Shown piece by piece: positions 27,152 to 35,435 of a DNA stretch of 64,000 bases. Source of the stretch: Velocimicrobium porci (lineage in GTDB: Bacteria; Bacillota; Clostridia; Lachnospirales; Lachnospiraceae); contig NZ_VUMT01000006.1 in assembly GCF_009696045.1 (NCBI RefSeq), positions 91,758 to 155,757 of the forward strand, in the 5' to 3' direction. The translations under genes and the position numbers were made by a program. The first letter of the stretch is position 1. Each line of letters opens with the position of its first letter. Under the pieces are notes generated by a model. The model made no database searches. It was given only the letters and a program-made list of their open reading frames with translations, and was not told the DNA's origin.

Positions 27152-28252
27152 ATGAAAAAATGGAAAAAGTTTCCGGTTTGGGCAAAAATATTATCTGTTA
27201 CAGCTTTTATATTAGTAACAGCAGGAATATGTGTTGGATGTTATGCAAACTATCTTTATGGAAAGATGAAGGTTGAAAACAAAGAAGATGTAAAACTGAA
27301 AGAAGAAAAGTTTGACAAGGATAAGGATAGTAAGAAATTAGAAGAAACGGATCCAAATGAGATAAAATGGAATAAAACCGGTGAAATCAAGAGCGATAAA
27401 GAGGTTGTAAATATTCTAATTGCAGGTGAAGAAGCAGTTCATGATGACCGTGGAAGAACGGATGCTATCTTGATTGCTACTATGAATTTAAAGCAGAACT
27501 CATTGAAATTGACTTCAATATTGCGTGATACTTATGTACAGATTCCAGGCTATAGTGATAATAAAATTAATGCTGCTTATCACAATGGTGGAATGCCACT
27601 GTTAGAAGAAACAATTGAGGAAAATTTTGATATTGAAATTGATGGCTATATTTTAGTTGACTTTGATGGATTTGAATCAATTATTGATAAGCTTGGTGGA
27701 GTTTCAATTACGGTTTCTGCAGATGAAGCCAGTTATTTGAATCGTAAAAATTATATTACCGATTATCGCAATCGGAATTTATATGCAGGAACTATTAACA
27801 TGAACGGTGATCAGGCATTGGGATATGCGAGAGTCCGTTATGTTGCAAATGGTGATCAGGCAGGAGATTTTGGACGTACACAAAGACATCGTATTTTATT
27901 AAGTGCTATATTTGCCCGTGTAAAGGATAAGAGTGCAACAGAATTGTTAGAAATTTTACCGGATATGCTGTCGTTAGTTACAACTAATATTTCCAGAACA
28001 CAGTGTGTCGAATATATTACTTTGATAACCGGTATGAATGTTCAGGAAATAGAAACATTTCGTCTGCCGATTGAGGATTCCTACCGATTGACAAGAATTC
28101 GTACGATGTCGGTTGTTCTTCCGGAAAATATGCAGGCAAATATAGATGCACTTCATGATTTTGTATTTGGTGTTCAGGACATTGTAACACCAGAGTCAGA
28201 TGCAGACAGCCAGAAAGAAGTTGGAAAGGAAGGTTCTCATGGAGAATTTTAA
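27152..28252 (+). CDS. LytR-CpsA-Psr (LCP) family wall polymer ligase
   Basis: Transfers undecaprenyl-linked glycopolymers such as teichoic acids to peptidoglycan outside the cell. A membrane helix sits at about residues 10-33, followed by a charged linker and the LCP domain with GRTDAILIATMN, LTSILRDTYVQIPG, NAAYHNGGMPLLEETIEENF and LGYARVRYV. The conserved arginine/aspartate positions for pyrophosphate binding are present. 366 aa from the ATG at 27152 (AGGAG seven bases upstream; 27134 is the alternative). It overlaps the Nudix gene by 14 bp. A closely similar LCP protein is encoded at 30807-32015. Confidence 0.92.
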   Translation: MKKWKKFPVWAKILSVTAFILVTAGICVGCYANYLYGKMKVENKEDVKLKEEKFDKDKDSKKLEETDPNEIKWNKTGEIKSDKEVVNILIAGEEAVHDDRGRTDAILIATMNLKQNSLKLTSILRDTYVQIPGYSDNKINAAYHNGGMPLLEETIEENFDIEIDGYILVDFDGFESIIDKLGGVSITVSADEASYLNRKNYITDYRNRNLYAGTINMNGDQALGYARVRYVANGDQAGDFGRTQRHRILLSAIFARVKDKSATELLEILPDMLSLVTTNISRTQCVEYITLITGMNVQEIETFRLPIEDSYRLTRIRTMSVVLPENMQANIDALHDFVFGVQDIVTPESDADSQKEVGKEGSHGEF

Positions 28253-28772
28253 GCGTTTGAAAAGGGAATTAGTTCATAAAGGTGTAATTATTGATTACTA
28301 TCAGGATTCAATTCAAGTTCCGAATGGAAATGTTGCAAAATGGGATTTTATACAGCATAAAGGGGCAGCAGCAATTGTTGCAGTTGGTGACGATGGAAGA
28401 TTACTTATGGTTCGGCAGTATCGAAATGCAGTAGACAGGGATACGCTGGAAATTCCTGCCGGTGGTTTGAACCCAGGTGAGGATAAAATGACTTGTGCGG
28501 CAAGAGAGTTAGAGGAGGAAACCGGTTATCGTCCAATGAAAATAGAGCATTTGCTGGATATGTATACCACGGTCGCATTTTGCAATGAAAAGATAGGAAT
28601 TTACTGCGGAACTGACCTTGTAAAGACAGAACAGCACTTGGATGAAGATGAAGTTATTTCTCTGGAATGGTATACATTAGATGAATTAGTTGATTTCATT
28701 TTAAATGGAACGATTCAGGATGGTAAAACAATTGCGGCAATTCTTGCGTATAAGACAAAAATAGAACAATAG
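28239..28772 (+). CDS. Nudix hydrolase, ADP-ribose pyrophosphatase type
   Basis: 177 aa. The Nudix box GGLNPGEDKMTCAARELEEE plus TGY (about residues 75-97) matches GX5EX7REUXEEXGU. The upstream MVRQYRNAVDRDTLEIPAGG segment is typical of ADP-ribose pyrophosphatases, which hydrolyse ADP-ribose to AMP and ribose-5-phosphate. The ATG at 28239 overlaps the LCP gene end; AAGGAAGG precedes it. Substrate is inferred from family resemblance. Confidence 0.9.
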   Translation: MENFKRLKRELVHKGVIIDYYQDSIQVPNGNVAKWDFIQHKGAAAIVAVGDDGRLLMVRQYRNAVDRDTLEIPAGGLNPGEDKMTCAARELEEETGYRPMKIEHLLDMYTTVAFCNEKIGIYCGTDLVKTEQHLDEDEVISLEWYTLDELVDFILNGTIQDGKTIAAILAYKTKIEQ

Positions 28773-28795
28773 GTATTTTTAAAATTTTTCCACTT

Positions 28796-28853
28796 AAAAG
28801 AACAAAAAATTATTGTAAAGTAAATTACTTTATGACAGTTTTTTGTTCTTTTT
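28796..28853 (+). terminator. intrinsic terminator after the Nudix gene
   Basis: AAAAGAACAAAAAA (28796-28809) pairs with TTTTTTGTTCTTTT (28839-28852), with a second stem (TGTAAAGTAA...TTACTTTATGACA) inside. T-rich 3' arm. Confidence 0.88.
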
Positions 28854-28863
28854 GATATCAGGG

Positions 28864-28900
28864 AAAAGATTGACAAGTAGGAATCTTTTTTGTTTTTTTT
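28864..28900 (+). terminator. second small hairpin with T-tract
   Basis: AAAAGATT (28864-28871) and AATCTTTT (28882-28889) with a long T-rich tail. It may back up the previous terminator and isolate spoIIM from upstream transcription. Confidence 0.6.
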
Positions 28901-28936
28901 TCATAACATGAATATTGGAAATACAAGGAGGATGTT

Positions 28937-29527
28937 ATGAAAAAAATAAATCATTTTTTAGATAAAGTCGGATTTTTGAAGTTTATTTTACTTTTATTTC
29001 TATTCGGTTTTTTTATCGGAGCGATAGGTGCCGTTATTTCAAAAAATTACTTTCATAGCGAAGTAAAATCGTTTTTTGAACAGGTTGTTTATAATTTGAG
29101 AATGTGTCAAATGGAATATGGGCAATTTTTAATTGAAGTACTAATTAAGGAATTTAGTTCTTATTTTTTGCTCTTATTATTTTGCATTTCTATTTTAGGA
29201 ATACCATATATCATATGGTATTTAATCTATAAGGGTGCATTATGGGGATTTTTTGCGGGAAATGCGATTTTACAATTCGGAGCAAAAGGAATTGTAGTGG
29301 GACTTTTATATGGTTTCCCTCATTGGCTTCTTTTGATTCCGGTTATTGCAGCAACATTACATAAAGGATATTATATTAGCATAAACGGACCGAAAAAAAA
29401 GGCATTTACAGAACAAATACCATCCATTTTAATCCTAATGGTAATTTTGTTATTAGGCTGTTTATTAGAAGCCTTTGTAAATGCCAGAATATTAAAATAT
29501 ATTTTATTGTGGTGCAGTGCAGAATAA
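28937..29527 (+). CDS. spoIIM: stage II sporulation protein M family
   Basis: Membrane protein of 196 aa with about five hydrophobic segments (near 14-34, 70-92, 95-115, 120-140 and 160-180) and the family-typical FAGNAILQFGAKGIVVGLLYGFPHWLLLIP core. In B. subtilis SpoIIM works with SpoIID and SpoIIP in septal peptidoglycan degradation during engulfment and is under sigma-E. AAGGAGG is five bases before the ATG. It is a single gene between terminators and meets the DAHP synthase gene tail to tail with a one-base gap. I could not assign a sigma-E promoter with confidence. Confidence 0.85.
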   Translation: MKKINHFLDKVGFLKFILLLFLFGFFIGAIGAVISKNYFHSEVKSFFEQVVYNLRMCQMEYGQFLIEVLIKEFSSYFLLLLFCISILGIPYIIWYLIYKGALWGFFAGNAILQFGAKGIVVGLLYGFPHWLLLIPVIAATLHKGYYISINGPKKKAFTEQIPSILILMVILLLGCLLEAFVNARILKYILLWCSAE

Positions 29528-29528
29528 A

Positions 29529-30557
29529 TTAGATATTATCTGCAATCTTATAAAGAAGTACCTCTGTATCGTTCCAGCCAAGACATCCATCGGTGATAGA
29601 TTTTCCATATATATGATCGTGTACGGATTGTTTTCCCTCTTCAATATAACTTTCTATCATAATGCCTTTAACGAGATTTCGTATATCATCGTTAACTTTT
29701 CTGCTGTGCAGTACTTCTGAAACAATACGTGGCTGTTCGGAGTAGCATTTGTTTGAATTAGCATGATTCGCGTCAATAATGGTTGCAGGATAAGATAAAT
29801 CTAACTCGTTATATTTTTCAAGAAGACGGATTAAATCTTCGTAATGGTAGTTTGGAATTGCAACTCCACGTTTGTTTACAGCACCTCGAAGGATTGTATG
29901 GGCAAAAGGATTGCCGTCACTTTTTACTTCCCAGCCCCGATATAGGAAAGTGTGTTTTCCTTGGGCAGCGATACAAGAGTTCATCATAACAGAAAAATCG
30001 CCACTTGTAGGATTTTTCATTCCGCATGGAATGTCAATTCCGCTGACAACCAACCGGTGTTGCTGATTTTCAACAGAACGGGCACCAATGGCTACATAGG
30101 AAAGCAAATCGTTTAGATAAGACCAATTTTCAGGATAAAGCATTTCATCAGCAGAGAATAGATGGGTTTCTTTAATTGCTCTTAAATGAAGTTTGCGGAT
30201 TGCAATCAGACCTTCAAATAAATCAGGCTTTTTTTCAGGGTCTGGCTGATGAACCATACCTTTGTAGCCTTCTCCGGTTGTTCTGGGTTTGTTTGTGTAA
30301 ATACGTGGAATAATAAGCAGCTTATCTGCAACCTTTTCCTGTATAACTGCAAGTCGATTGATATAATCACAAACAGAATCTTCATGGTCTGCAGAGCAGG
30401 GACCAATAATAACTAAAAATTTATCCGATTCACCGGTAAATACTTTTTTGATTTCTAAATCTCTTTTTTCTTTTAATTTTTTATGTTTTTCTGGTAAAGG
30501 GTATTGGGAGATCAATTCTTCCGGTGACATTGCTTCTCTTAAAAAATGTAAACTCAT
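29529..30557 (-). CDS. aroF: 3-deoxy-7-phosphoheptulonate (DAHP) synthase
   Basis: Condenses phosphoenolpyruvate and erythrose-4-phosphate in the first step of aromatic amino acid synthesis. It is the type I, E. coli AroFGH-like form: LVIIGPCSADHEDSVCDY, PRTTGEGYKGMVHQPD, GARSVENQQHR and DANHANSNK are all present. 342 aa from the ATG at 30557 (minus strand), which has AAGGAG ten bases upstream; a longer frame to 30617 is rejected because it runs into the promoter. No other aro genes are nearby. The symbol follows the family; which feedback class it belongs to is unknown. Confidence 0.93.
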   Translation of the reverse strand: MSLHFLREAMSPEELISQYPLPEKHKKLKEKRDLEIKKVFTGESDKFLVIIGPCSADHEDSVCDYINRLAVIQEKVADKLLIIPRIYTNKPRTTGEGYKGMVHQPDPEKKPDLFEGLIAIRKLHLRAIKETHLFSADEMLYPENWSYLNDLLSYVAIGARSVENQQHRLVVSGIDIPCGMKNPTSGDFSVMMNSCIAAQGKHTFLYRGWEVKSDGNPFAHTILRGAVNKRGVAIPNYHYEDLIRLLEKYNELDLSYPATIIDANHANSNKCYSEQPRIVSEVLHSRKVNDDIRNLVKGIMIESYIEEGKQSVHDHIYGKSITDGCLGWNDTEVLLYKIADNI

Positions 30558-30588
30558 AATATGTAAACTCCTTATTTTAACTGCTCTT

Positions 30589-30618
30589 ATTCTATACTGA
30601 AAATTTGACCCTGTCAAA
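30589..30618 (-). promoter_or_regulatory. promoter of the DAHP synthase gene with overlapping palindrome
   Basis: On the minus strand: TTGACA (30617-30612), a 17-bp spacer and TAGAAT (30594-30589). The -35 is embedded in the palindrome TTTGAC-CCT-GTCAAA (30604-30618), a plausible operator. Regulator unknown. Confidence 0.65.
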
Positions 30619-30734
30619 TGGTTTCAACGTGTTCGGTTGCTTAAGGTCATCATTTTGAATAAAAGTTTTACAAAAAAATTGTGATTTTGAACAAAGTGTT
30701 ACAAAATTTTTAAAAAATTTAAGAAAAATGACAA

Positions 30735-30763
30735 TTGACTAATGTTCATAATGATGGTAAAGT
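30735..30763 (+). promoter_or_regulatory. promoter for the second LCP gene
   Basis: TTGACT (30735-30740), a 17-bp spacer and TAAAGT (30758-30763), 44 bp before the start codon. Confidence 0.65.
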
Positions 30764-30806
30764 GTTTAAGTATTATTTGGTCTGCTTATGAAAAGAGGAT
30801 GAATGA

Positions 30807-32015
30807 ATGAGCCAATATGATAAGAATAATTTTCAGACGGATAATTTGTTAAAGGAGATTAATGATAATCTTGGAAGACAGATTGCAAATGAGCTGGACA
30901 AAGAAAATCAAAGCGAAGAAACGACTATGGAGGTATTAGATTCAAAAAAGAAGAAATGGTCTAAGAAAAAAATTGCAGGAACCGTAGCCGGTGTGTTTGT
31001 TGCTATGATTCTTTGTGTTGCACTGGCAGGAAATTATTTTATGAATCGAATCAATTATGAGAGCGATTCTGATGTAAAAGCGAAAGTAGATAAAGATGGT
31101 GTTGCCATTGACTGGGACGCAAGTAATGCAAATGATGTAGTTCCATGTAATGATAAAGTTGTTAATATTTTACTAATTGGAGAAGAGAAGATTCATGATA
31201 CGACGCGTGGTCGCTCGGATTCTATTATGGTAGCGACAATTAATCAAGAAACAAAGAAGTTAATCTTAACTTCCTTTATGAGAGATTGTTACGTAATGAT
31301 ACCTGGTTATAAAGAAGGAAAGTTAAATACGTCTTATAATGTAGGAGGAGGTCCTTTGCTTTTAAATACAATTGAGCAAAACTTCCAGATTCACATTGAT
31401 GGCTATGTTAGAGTTGATTTTGAAGCTTTTGAAACAATTGTCGATAAGTTAGGCGGTGTTGAAATAGAATTAACGGATAATGAAGCCAGATATTTAAATC
31501 GAACAAACTATATATCAGACCCAAATAATCGAAATGTAGTAGCAGGTGTACAGACTTTAAATGGTAATCAGGCATTGGGTTATACTCGTGTACGAAAGGT
31601 TGCAGGTATTAATGGAGAACATGATGATTTTGCAAGAACAAATCGTCAGAGAATTGTATTAAATGCAATTTTTGAGAAATATAAGTCGAAAGGTCTTGTG
31701 GAATTAGTTGGAATTGCCAACGATTTATTACCGTATATTACAACAAATATAAGCAAGACTGATCTTTTAAGCTATCTTGCTACTGTAGTTTCCCTTGGCA
31801 CAACAAAATTGGACACATTTCGTGTTCCTATGAATAATTGTTATCATGGAGAGAAGAATAGTGCCGGTGATGTACTGATTGTAGATTACCCAACCGTCAA
31901 CCAGGCTTTACAGGAAGAGTTATATGGTACCGTGAGTGCTAGTACAACAACAGATTCAAATAGTACAGCAGATACTGCTACTGGAAATTCTGGTGTGCAA
32001 AATGGAAGCAATTGA
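30807..32015 (+). CDS. LytR-CpsA-Psr (LCP) family wall polymer ligase, second copy
   Basis: 402 aa. A cytoplasmic N-terminal tail of about 52 residues, a membrane helix at about 53-73 (IAGTVAGVFVAMILCVALAG), then an LCP domain: GRSDSIMVATIN, LTSFMRDCYVMIPG, NTSYNVGGGPLLLNTIEQNF and LGYTRVRKV. A Ser/Thr/Asn-rich C-terminal tail (SASTTTDSNSTADTATG) extends beyond the domain and is probably an extracellular linker. It is clearly a paralogue of the protein at 27152-28252, with the same segments in the same order, but has its own promoter and terminator. Confidence 0.92.
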   Translation: MSQYDKNNFQTDNLLKEINDNLGRQIANELDKENQSEETTMEVLDSKKKKWSKKKIAGTVAGVFVAMILCVALAGNYFMNRINYESDSDVKAKVDKDGVAIDWDASNANDVVPCNDKVVNILLIGEEKIHDTTRGRSDSIMVATINQETKKLILTSFMRDCYVMIPGYKEGKLNTSYNVGGGPLLLNTIEQNFQIHIDGYVRVDFEAFETIVDKLGGVEIELTDNEARYLNRTNYISDPNNRNVVAGVQTLNGNQALGYTRVRKVAGINGEHDDFARTNRQRIVLNAIFEKYKSKGLVELVGIANDLLPYITTNISKTDLLSYLATVVSLGTTKLDTFRVPMNNCYHGEKNSAGDVLIVDYPTVNQALQEELYGTVSASTTTDSNSTADTATGNSGVQNGSN

Positions 32016-32040
32016 TAAGTTTCGTAAGAAATGAAAAAGA

Positions 32041-32168
32041 CAAGTATCTTAGAAAATAAGGACAGATGCTTGCCTTTTTTTTAATTCATAGGAAGTTACG
32101 TCCTATGAATTAAAAAGCCCTCTGTATTTTTTTACAGAATAAGAAGCGTAGAATCTTTTTTTAGATTG
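32041..32168 (+). terminator. terminator followed by a cluster of palindromes
   Basis: First, CAAGTATCT (32041-32049) pairs with AGATGCTTG (32064-32072) and is followed by CC and eight T residues: an intrinsic terminator. Then TTTAATTCATAGGA (32080-32093), loop AGTTACG, TCCTATGAATTAAA (32101-32114): a perfect 14-bp stem. Then CTGTA...TACAG (about 32122-32137) and AATCT...AGATT (about 32153-32168). A palindrome with the same ATAGGA/TCCTAT core occurs after another terminator at 56183-56211. Confidence 0.8.
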
Positions 32169-32253
32169 AATAAAATACCAATAAGGATTGAAAAAGAAAG
32201 GGGAAAGAAATTGGCAGTATTGCAGGCCGGCTTGTGATATGAATAGGAATAGA

Positions 32254-32595
32254 ATGGGAAAACGAGGTTGTATTTATAAGTATTTTATTTTAATATTATG
32301 CTTCTGTGTATTTATAAAGTGGATTCTTCCATATACTCGATTCGGTTATTATAGTCCGGTGTATGAAGATATGTTTTGTCGTCTTAATAAAACACAGCTT
32401 GTAATGAAGGCTGGTGAAAGAAAAAAAATCAGAGTGATTGGAGTGAATCAAAGGGCTGTATTTTTTAGCACGGATTTCAAGGTTGCCGAAGTGGATTTTG
32501 GAGGAAACGTATATGCACATAAAAATGGTACTGCAATTATTGTTGTTAAAACCAATACAAAGCAATTAAAATGTAAAGTAAAAGTGGTTTCTTGA
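32254..32595 (+). CDS. membrane-anchored small protein with a Big2 (bacterial Ig-like) domain
   Basis: An N-terminal hydrophobic signal anchor (KYFILILCFCVFIKWILPY) is followed by about 65 residues with the Big2 pattern: LVMKAGERKKIRVIG, a strand pair, FKVAEVDFGGNVYAHKNGTA and IIVVKTN. Big2 domains are extracellular adhesion or spacer modules, often found in tandem; here a single one stands alone. The start is uncertain: the ATG at 32254 has AGGAAT upstream and gives 113 aa; an ATG at 32239 and a TTG at 32188 are in the same frame. Function unknown; it lies between an LCP gene and a D,D-carboxypeptidase gene, a cell-envelope setting. Confidence 0.65.
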   Translation: MGKRGCIYKYFILILCFCVFIKWILPYTRFGYYSPVYEDMFCRLNKTQLVMKAGERKKIRVIGVNQRAVFFSTDFKVAEVDFGGNVYAHKNGTAIIVVKTNTKQLKCKVKVVS

Positions 32596-32703
32596 ATAAA
32601 TATGTTACTTGGAGGATTATTTAATAAGAATGGATTTCATTTGTCATATTGTATATAATAAAGATAATATAATAGAAATAACATCTTTCATCTGGAGAGT
32701 CAA

Positions 32704-33924
32704 ATGAAACGGACAAAATGGTTTTCGAAACGGCAGATAAGCAGTTTGTTAGTAATAGTACTTACGATTTCTTCCATAGGGATGCATCCGGTTACAGTAA
32801 GAGCAGAGGGAGAGGTTGAGCTTGAATCTCCATCGGCTGTGTTAATGGAAGCTTCTACAGGCAAAATTATATACAATAAAGAAGGCGATAAGGAAAAACC
32901 ACTTGCCAGTGTGACAAAGATAATGACAATGCTTTTAATATTTGAAGCGATTGAGGCGGGAAAGTTAAAATTAGAGGATAAAGTAAGCGTAAGCGAGCAT
33001 GCTGCTTCCATGGGAGGTTCTCAAGTATTTTTAGAGCCGGGAGAAACACAGGACGTAAATACAATGTTAAAGTGTATTAGCATAGCAAGTGCAAATGATG
33101 CGAGCGTTGCAATGGCTGAAAAAGTAGCGGGTTCAGAAGAAGAATTTGTAAAGCGAATGAATAAGAAAGCAAAGCAATTGGGAATGAAACATACCCATTT
33201 TTTGAATTGCTGTGGTTTAGATGATGATATTGAGTCGGGACATTATTCAACTGCTCATGATATTGCAATTATGTCCAGAGAGCTGATTTCAAGATTTCCA
33301 CAAGTAAGTGATTATGCAACAGTCTGGATGGATACGATTACACATGTAACAAGAAAGGGAGAGAGCGAATTCGGTCTGACAAATACAAACAAGTTAATTC
33401 GGACATATGATGGAATTACAGGTTTAAAAACAGGAAGTACAAGTAAAGCAAAATTTTGTTTGTCTGCAACTGCAAGCAGAAATGGAATGGATATGATTGC
33501 TGTTATTATGGCAGCACCGAATCCTAAAACTAGATTTTCAGAGGCAGCAAAGCTATTAGATTATGGATTTGCAAATTGTTCTCTCTATAAAGAGAAAAAG
33601 AACGCTTTGAAAATAAAATCAGTTCCAGTTGAAAAAGGAACAACGGAAATGACAGAAGTTTACATTGAAAAGCCATTTTCCTATGTCTGTATTATGGGAG
33701 AGGATAAATCATCAATTAAAAAGAATGTTGTAATAAAAAAGAAGATTGTTGCCCCAGTGAAAAAAGGAGATAAAATTGGAGAAATCCAGTATAAAATGAA
33801 AGGAAAACCAATCGGAATTGTTCCTATTTTCGCTAAAAATAACGTAAAAAAAGCAAAATATAAAGATTATCTGATGCGAGTAACAAAAGAATTTTTTATG
33901 AAGGAAGACAAAGGTAAGGAGTAA
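32704..33924 (+). CDS. dacF: D-alanyl-D-alanine carboxypeptidase (DacF-type PBP)
   Basis: Secreted or membrane-attached low-molecular-mass penicillin-binding protein that trims pentapeptide stems. A signal peptide spans residues 1-34 (cleavage near VRA-EG). Catalytic motifs: S69-V-T-K72, S129-A-N131 and K242-T-G244. A beta-rich PBP5 C-terminal domain follows (about 290-390). No clear C-terminal amphipathic anchor. 406 aa is normal. The gene starts the run dacF, phosphoesterase, S2P-like, scpA, scpB; dacF near scpAB is a common clostridial arrangement. A second carboxypeptidase gene is at 60870-62078. Confidence 0.92.
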   Translation: MKRTKWFSKRQISSLLVIVLTISSIGMHPVTVRAEGEVELESPSAVLMEASTGKIIYNKEGDKEKPLASVTKIMTMLLIFEAIEAGKLKLEDKVSVSEHAASMGGSQVFLEPGETQDVNTMLKCISIASANDASVAMAEKVAGSEEEFVKRMNKKAKQLGMKHTHFLNCCGLDDDIESGHYSTAHDIAIMSRELISRFPQVSDYATVWMDTITHVTRKGESEFGLTNTNKLIRTYDGITGLKTGSTSKAKFCLSATASRNGMDMIAVIMAAPNPKTRFSEAAKLLDYGFANCSLYKEKKNALKIKSVPVEKGTTEMTEVYIEKPFSYVCIMGEDKSSIKKNVVIKKKIVAPVKKGDKIGEIQYKMKGKPIGIVPIFAKNNVKKAKYKDYLMRVTKEFFMKEDKGKE

Positions 33925-33933
33925 TGAACTACA

Positions 33934-34737
33934 ATGAGAAAAATAAAATTGGAACCATATAGCATTTATTCTGAAAAAATTCCTAAAAGTTTTGATGGAT
34001 GTAAAATAGCATTTCTAACTGATTTACATAATAATCTTTATGGAGAAAAAAATCAGTATTTAATTGAGAAAATAAATAGCATGAATCCGGATTATATTAT
34101 GATAACCGGTGACATGATAGTTGGAAGCAAAGATTGTGATACCAAAGTTGCAATGGAATTATTGGAACGGCTGGCAAAAGAATGGAAGGTTTTTTATAGT
34201 CTAGGTAATCACGAGCAAAAAATTCAACAATATCCGGAAACTCGTGATACGGTTTATCATTCTTATTTTGCACATTTAAAAGAACTTGGAATTATTGTTT
34301 TGGATAATCAGACATTTGAATTAAAAAGAGGAAATGAGTCTATTTTTATAACAGGACTTACAATTGACTTTTTTTATTATGGGAAAATATGGAAAAGACT
34401 TCATATGAATCAGGCGTATTTGGAAAAACAGATTGGTAAGAAGAAAAAGGATAAATATCAGATTTTGTTAGCCCATAACCCGGCTTATTTTGATTGTTAT
34501 GCAGATTGGGGAGCTGATCTTACACTGTCAGGACATGTCCATGGAGGAATCATGATTCTTCCAAAGTTAGGCGGAGTTATTGCACCATCGTATCAATTGT
34601 TTCCGACTTATGATTTTGGTCTGTTTGAAAAAGGAGAGCATAAAATGGTTTTGTCTAGGGGACTTGGAACACATACGATTCATTTGCGTATTCATAACAG
34701 ACCGGAGCTTTCCTGCATAACATTAAAAACGAAATAA
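33934..34737 (+). CDS. calcineurin-like metallophosphoesterase
   Basis: 267 aa with all metallophosphoesterase blocks: FLTDLHNN, ITGDMIVG, LGNHEQK, LLAHNPAYF and LSGHVHGGIMILP. It resembles the YkuE/YaeI group, which acts on membrane-associated substrates, but has no membrane helix or signal peptide of its own. The ATG lies nine bases after the dacF stop; AAGGAG falls just before that stop, so the two are probably coupled. Substrate unknown. Confidence 0.9.
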   Translation: MRKIKLEPYSIYSEKIPKSFDGCKIAFLTDLHNNLYGEKNQYLIEKINSMNPDYIMITGDMIVGSKDCDTKVAMELLERLAKEWKVFYSLGNHEQKIQQYPETRDTVYHSYFAHLKELGIIVLDNQTFELKRGNESIFITGLTIDFFYYGKIWKRLHMNQAYLEKQIGKKKKDKYQILLAHNPAYFDCYADWGADLTLSGHVHGGIMILPKLGGVIAPSYQLFPTYDFGLFEKGEHKMVLSRGLGTHTIHLRIHNRPELSCITLKTK

Positions 34738-34843
34738 AAAAAACTTGCGAAAAAACGAAAGTATTAGTAAAATAGACTGGTGAATAGAAAAAGCCTTGTA
34801 AATTGGCTGATTTATTAATTTACAGCAAGAAAGGGCGAAAAAT

Positions 34844-35419
34844 TTGAAAGAACAATTACTTTCTTTGGTGGCAGTCTTACTGGCTTCTTGTGTTGTTATG
34901 ATACTCCATGAATTGCCGAAAATGATAATTCATCATAAAAATAAAAATATTTTCTCTTATATTGATCCGGTTGGATTAATTTTTTGTGTTACTTCTTATT
35001 GTGGTTTTTCAAAGCCTTATATTTATTTGGGAAAGGAAAAAGAGATAAGCAGACGGTCAGGGATAGTTGGTCTTTGCAGTTTGTTTTTTATTTTTATTGG
35101 ATCAATTTTGCTGGCAAAATACGGACTGAAGCCATTAACAAATCGGATGAATTTAGAAACATTAGAGGGAACGATACTTGTCTTTTGCTATTTTTTTATT
35201 CAATCCATTGCAATTATTAGTTCCGGCATGTTTGTTACAAACTTATTTCCATTAGCAGTGTTGGACATGGGACAAATAATACGTGGCAAGTCGGATCATA
35301 TGTATTTTTCCATTTTAAAAAGTGATTCTATTATTAAGATGATTTATTTTGTTGTAGTCCTGCTAGGATTAATTAAATCATTTGGGGTGCAGACTGTAAT
35401 GTACCTGTTGGGAAGTTAG
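34844..35419 (+). CDS. degenerate site-2 protease (M50) homologue, multi-pass membrane protein
   Basis: 191 aa with four or five hydrophobic segments. The layout matches small clostridial site-2 proteases found just upstream of scpA: a first helix with MILHELPK (H22, E23), the IDPVGLI segment, and a later NLFPLAVLDMGQII with D141. But the HExxH zinc motif reads HELPK, with Lys in place of the second His, and the usual PxxDGG loop reads LAVLDMGQ. It is therefore probably proteolytically inactive or has a new role. The start is a TTG at 34844 with AAAGGG upstream. It abuts scpA (16 bp) in the same operon. Family assignment is by pattern and context. Confidence 0.65.
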   Translation: MKEQLLSLVAVLLASCVVMILHELPKMIIHHKNKNIFSYIDPVGLIFCVTSYCGFSKPYIYLGKEKEISRRSGIVGLCSLFFIFIGSILLAKYGLKPLTNRMNLETLEGTILVFCYFFIQSIAIISSGMFVTNLFPLAVLDMGQIIRGKSDHMYFSILKSDSIIKMIYFVVVLLGLIKSFGVQTVMYLLGS

Positions 35420-35435
35420 GAGGACAGAGAAGACA

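Noticed and set aside
28890..28936. Sigma-E promoter for spoIIM
   Set aside because: ATATT and ATACA-like words occur, but the spacing is too short and one overlaps the ribosome site.
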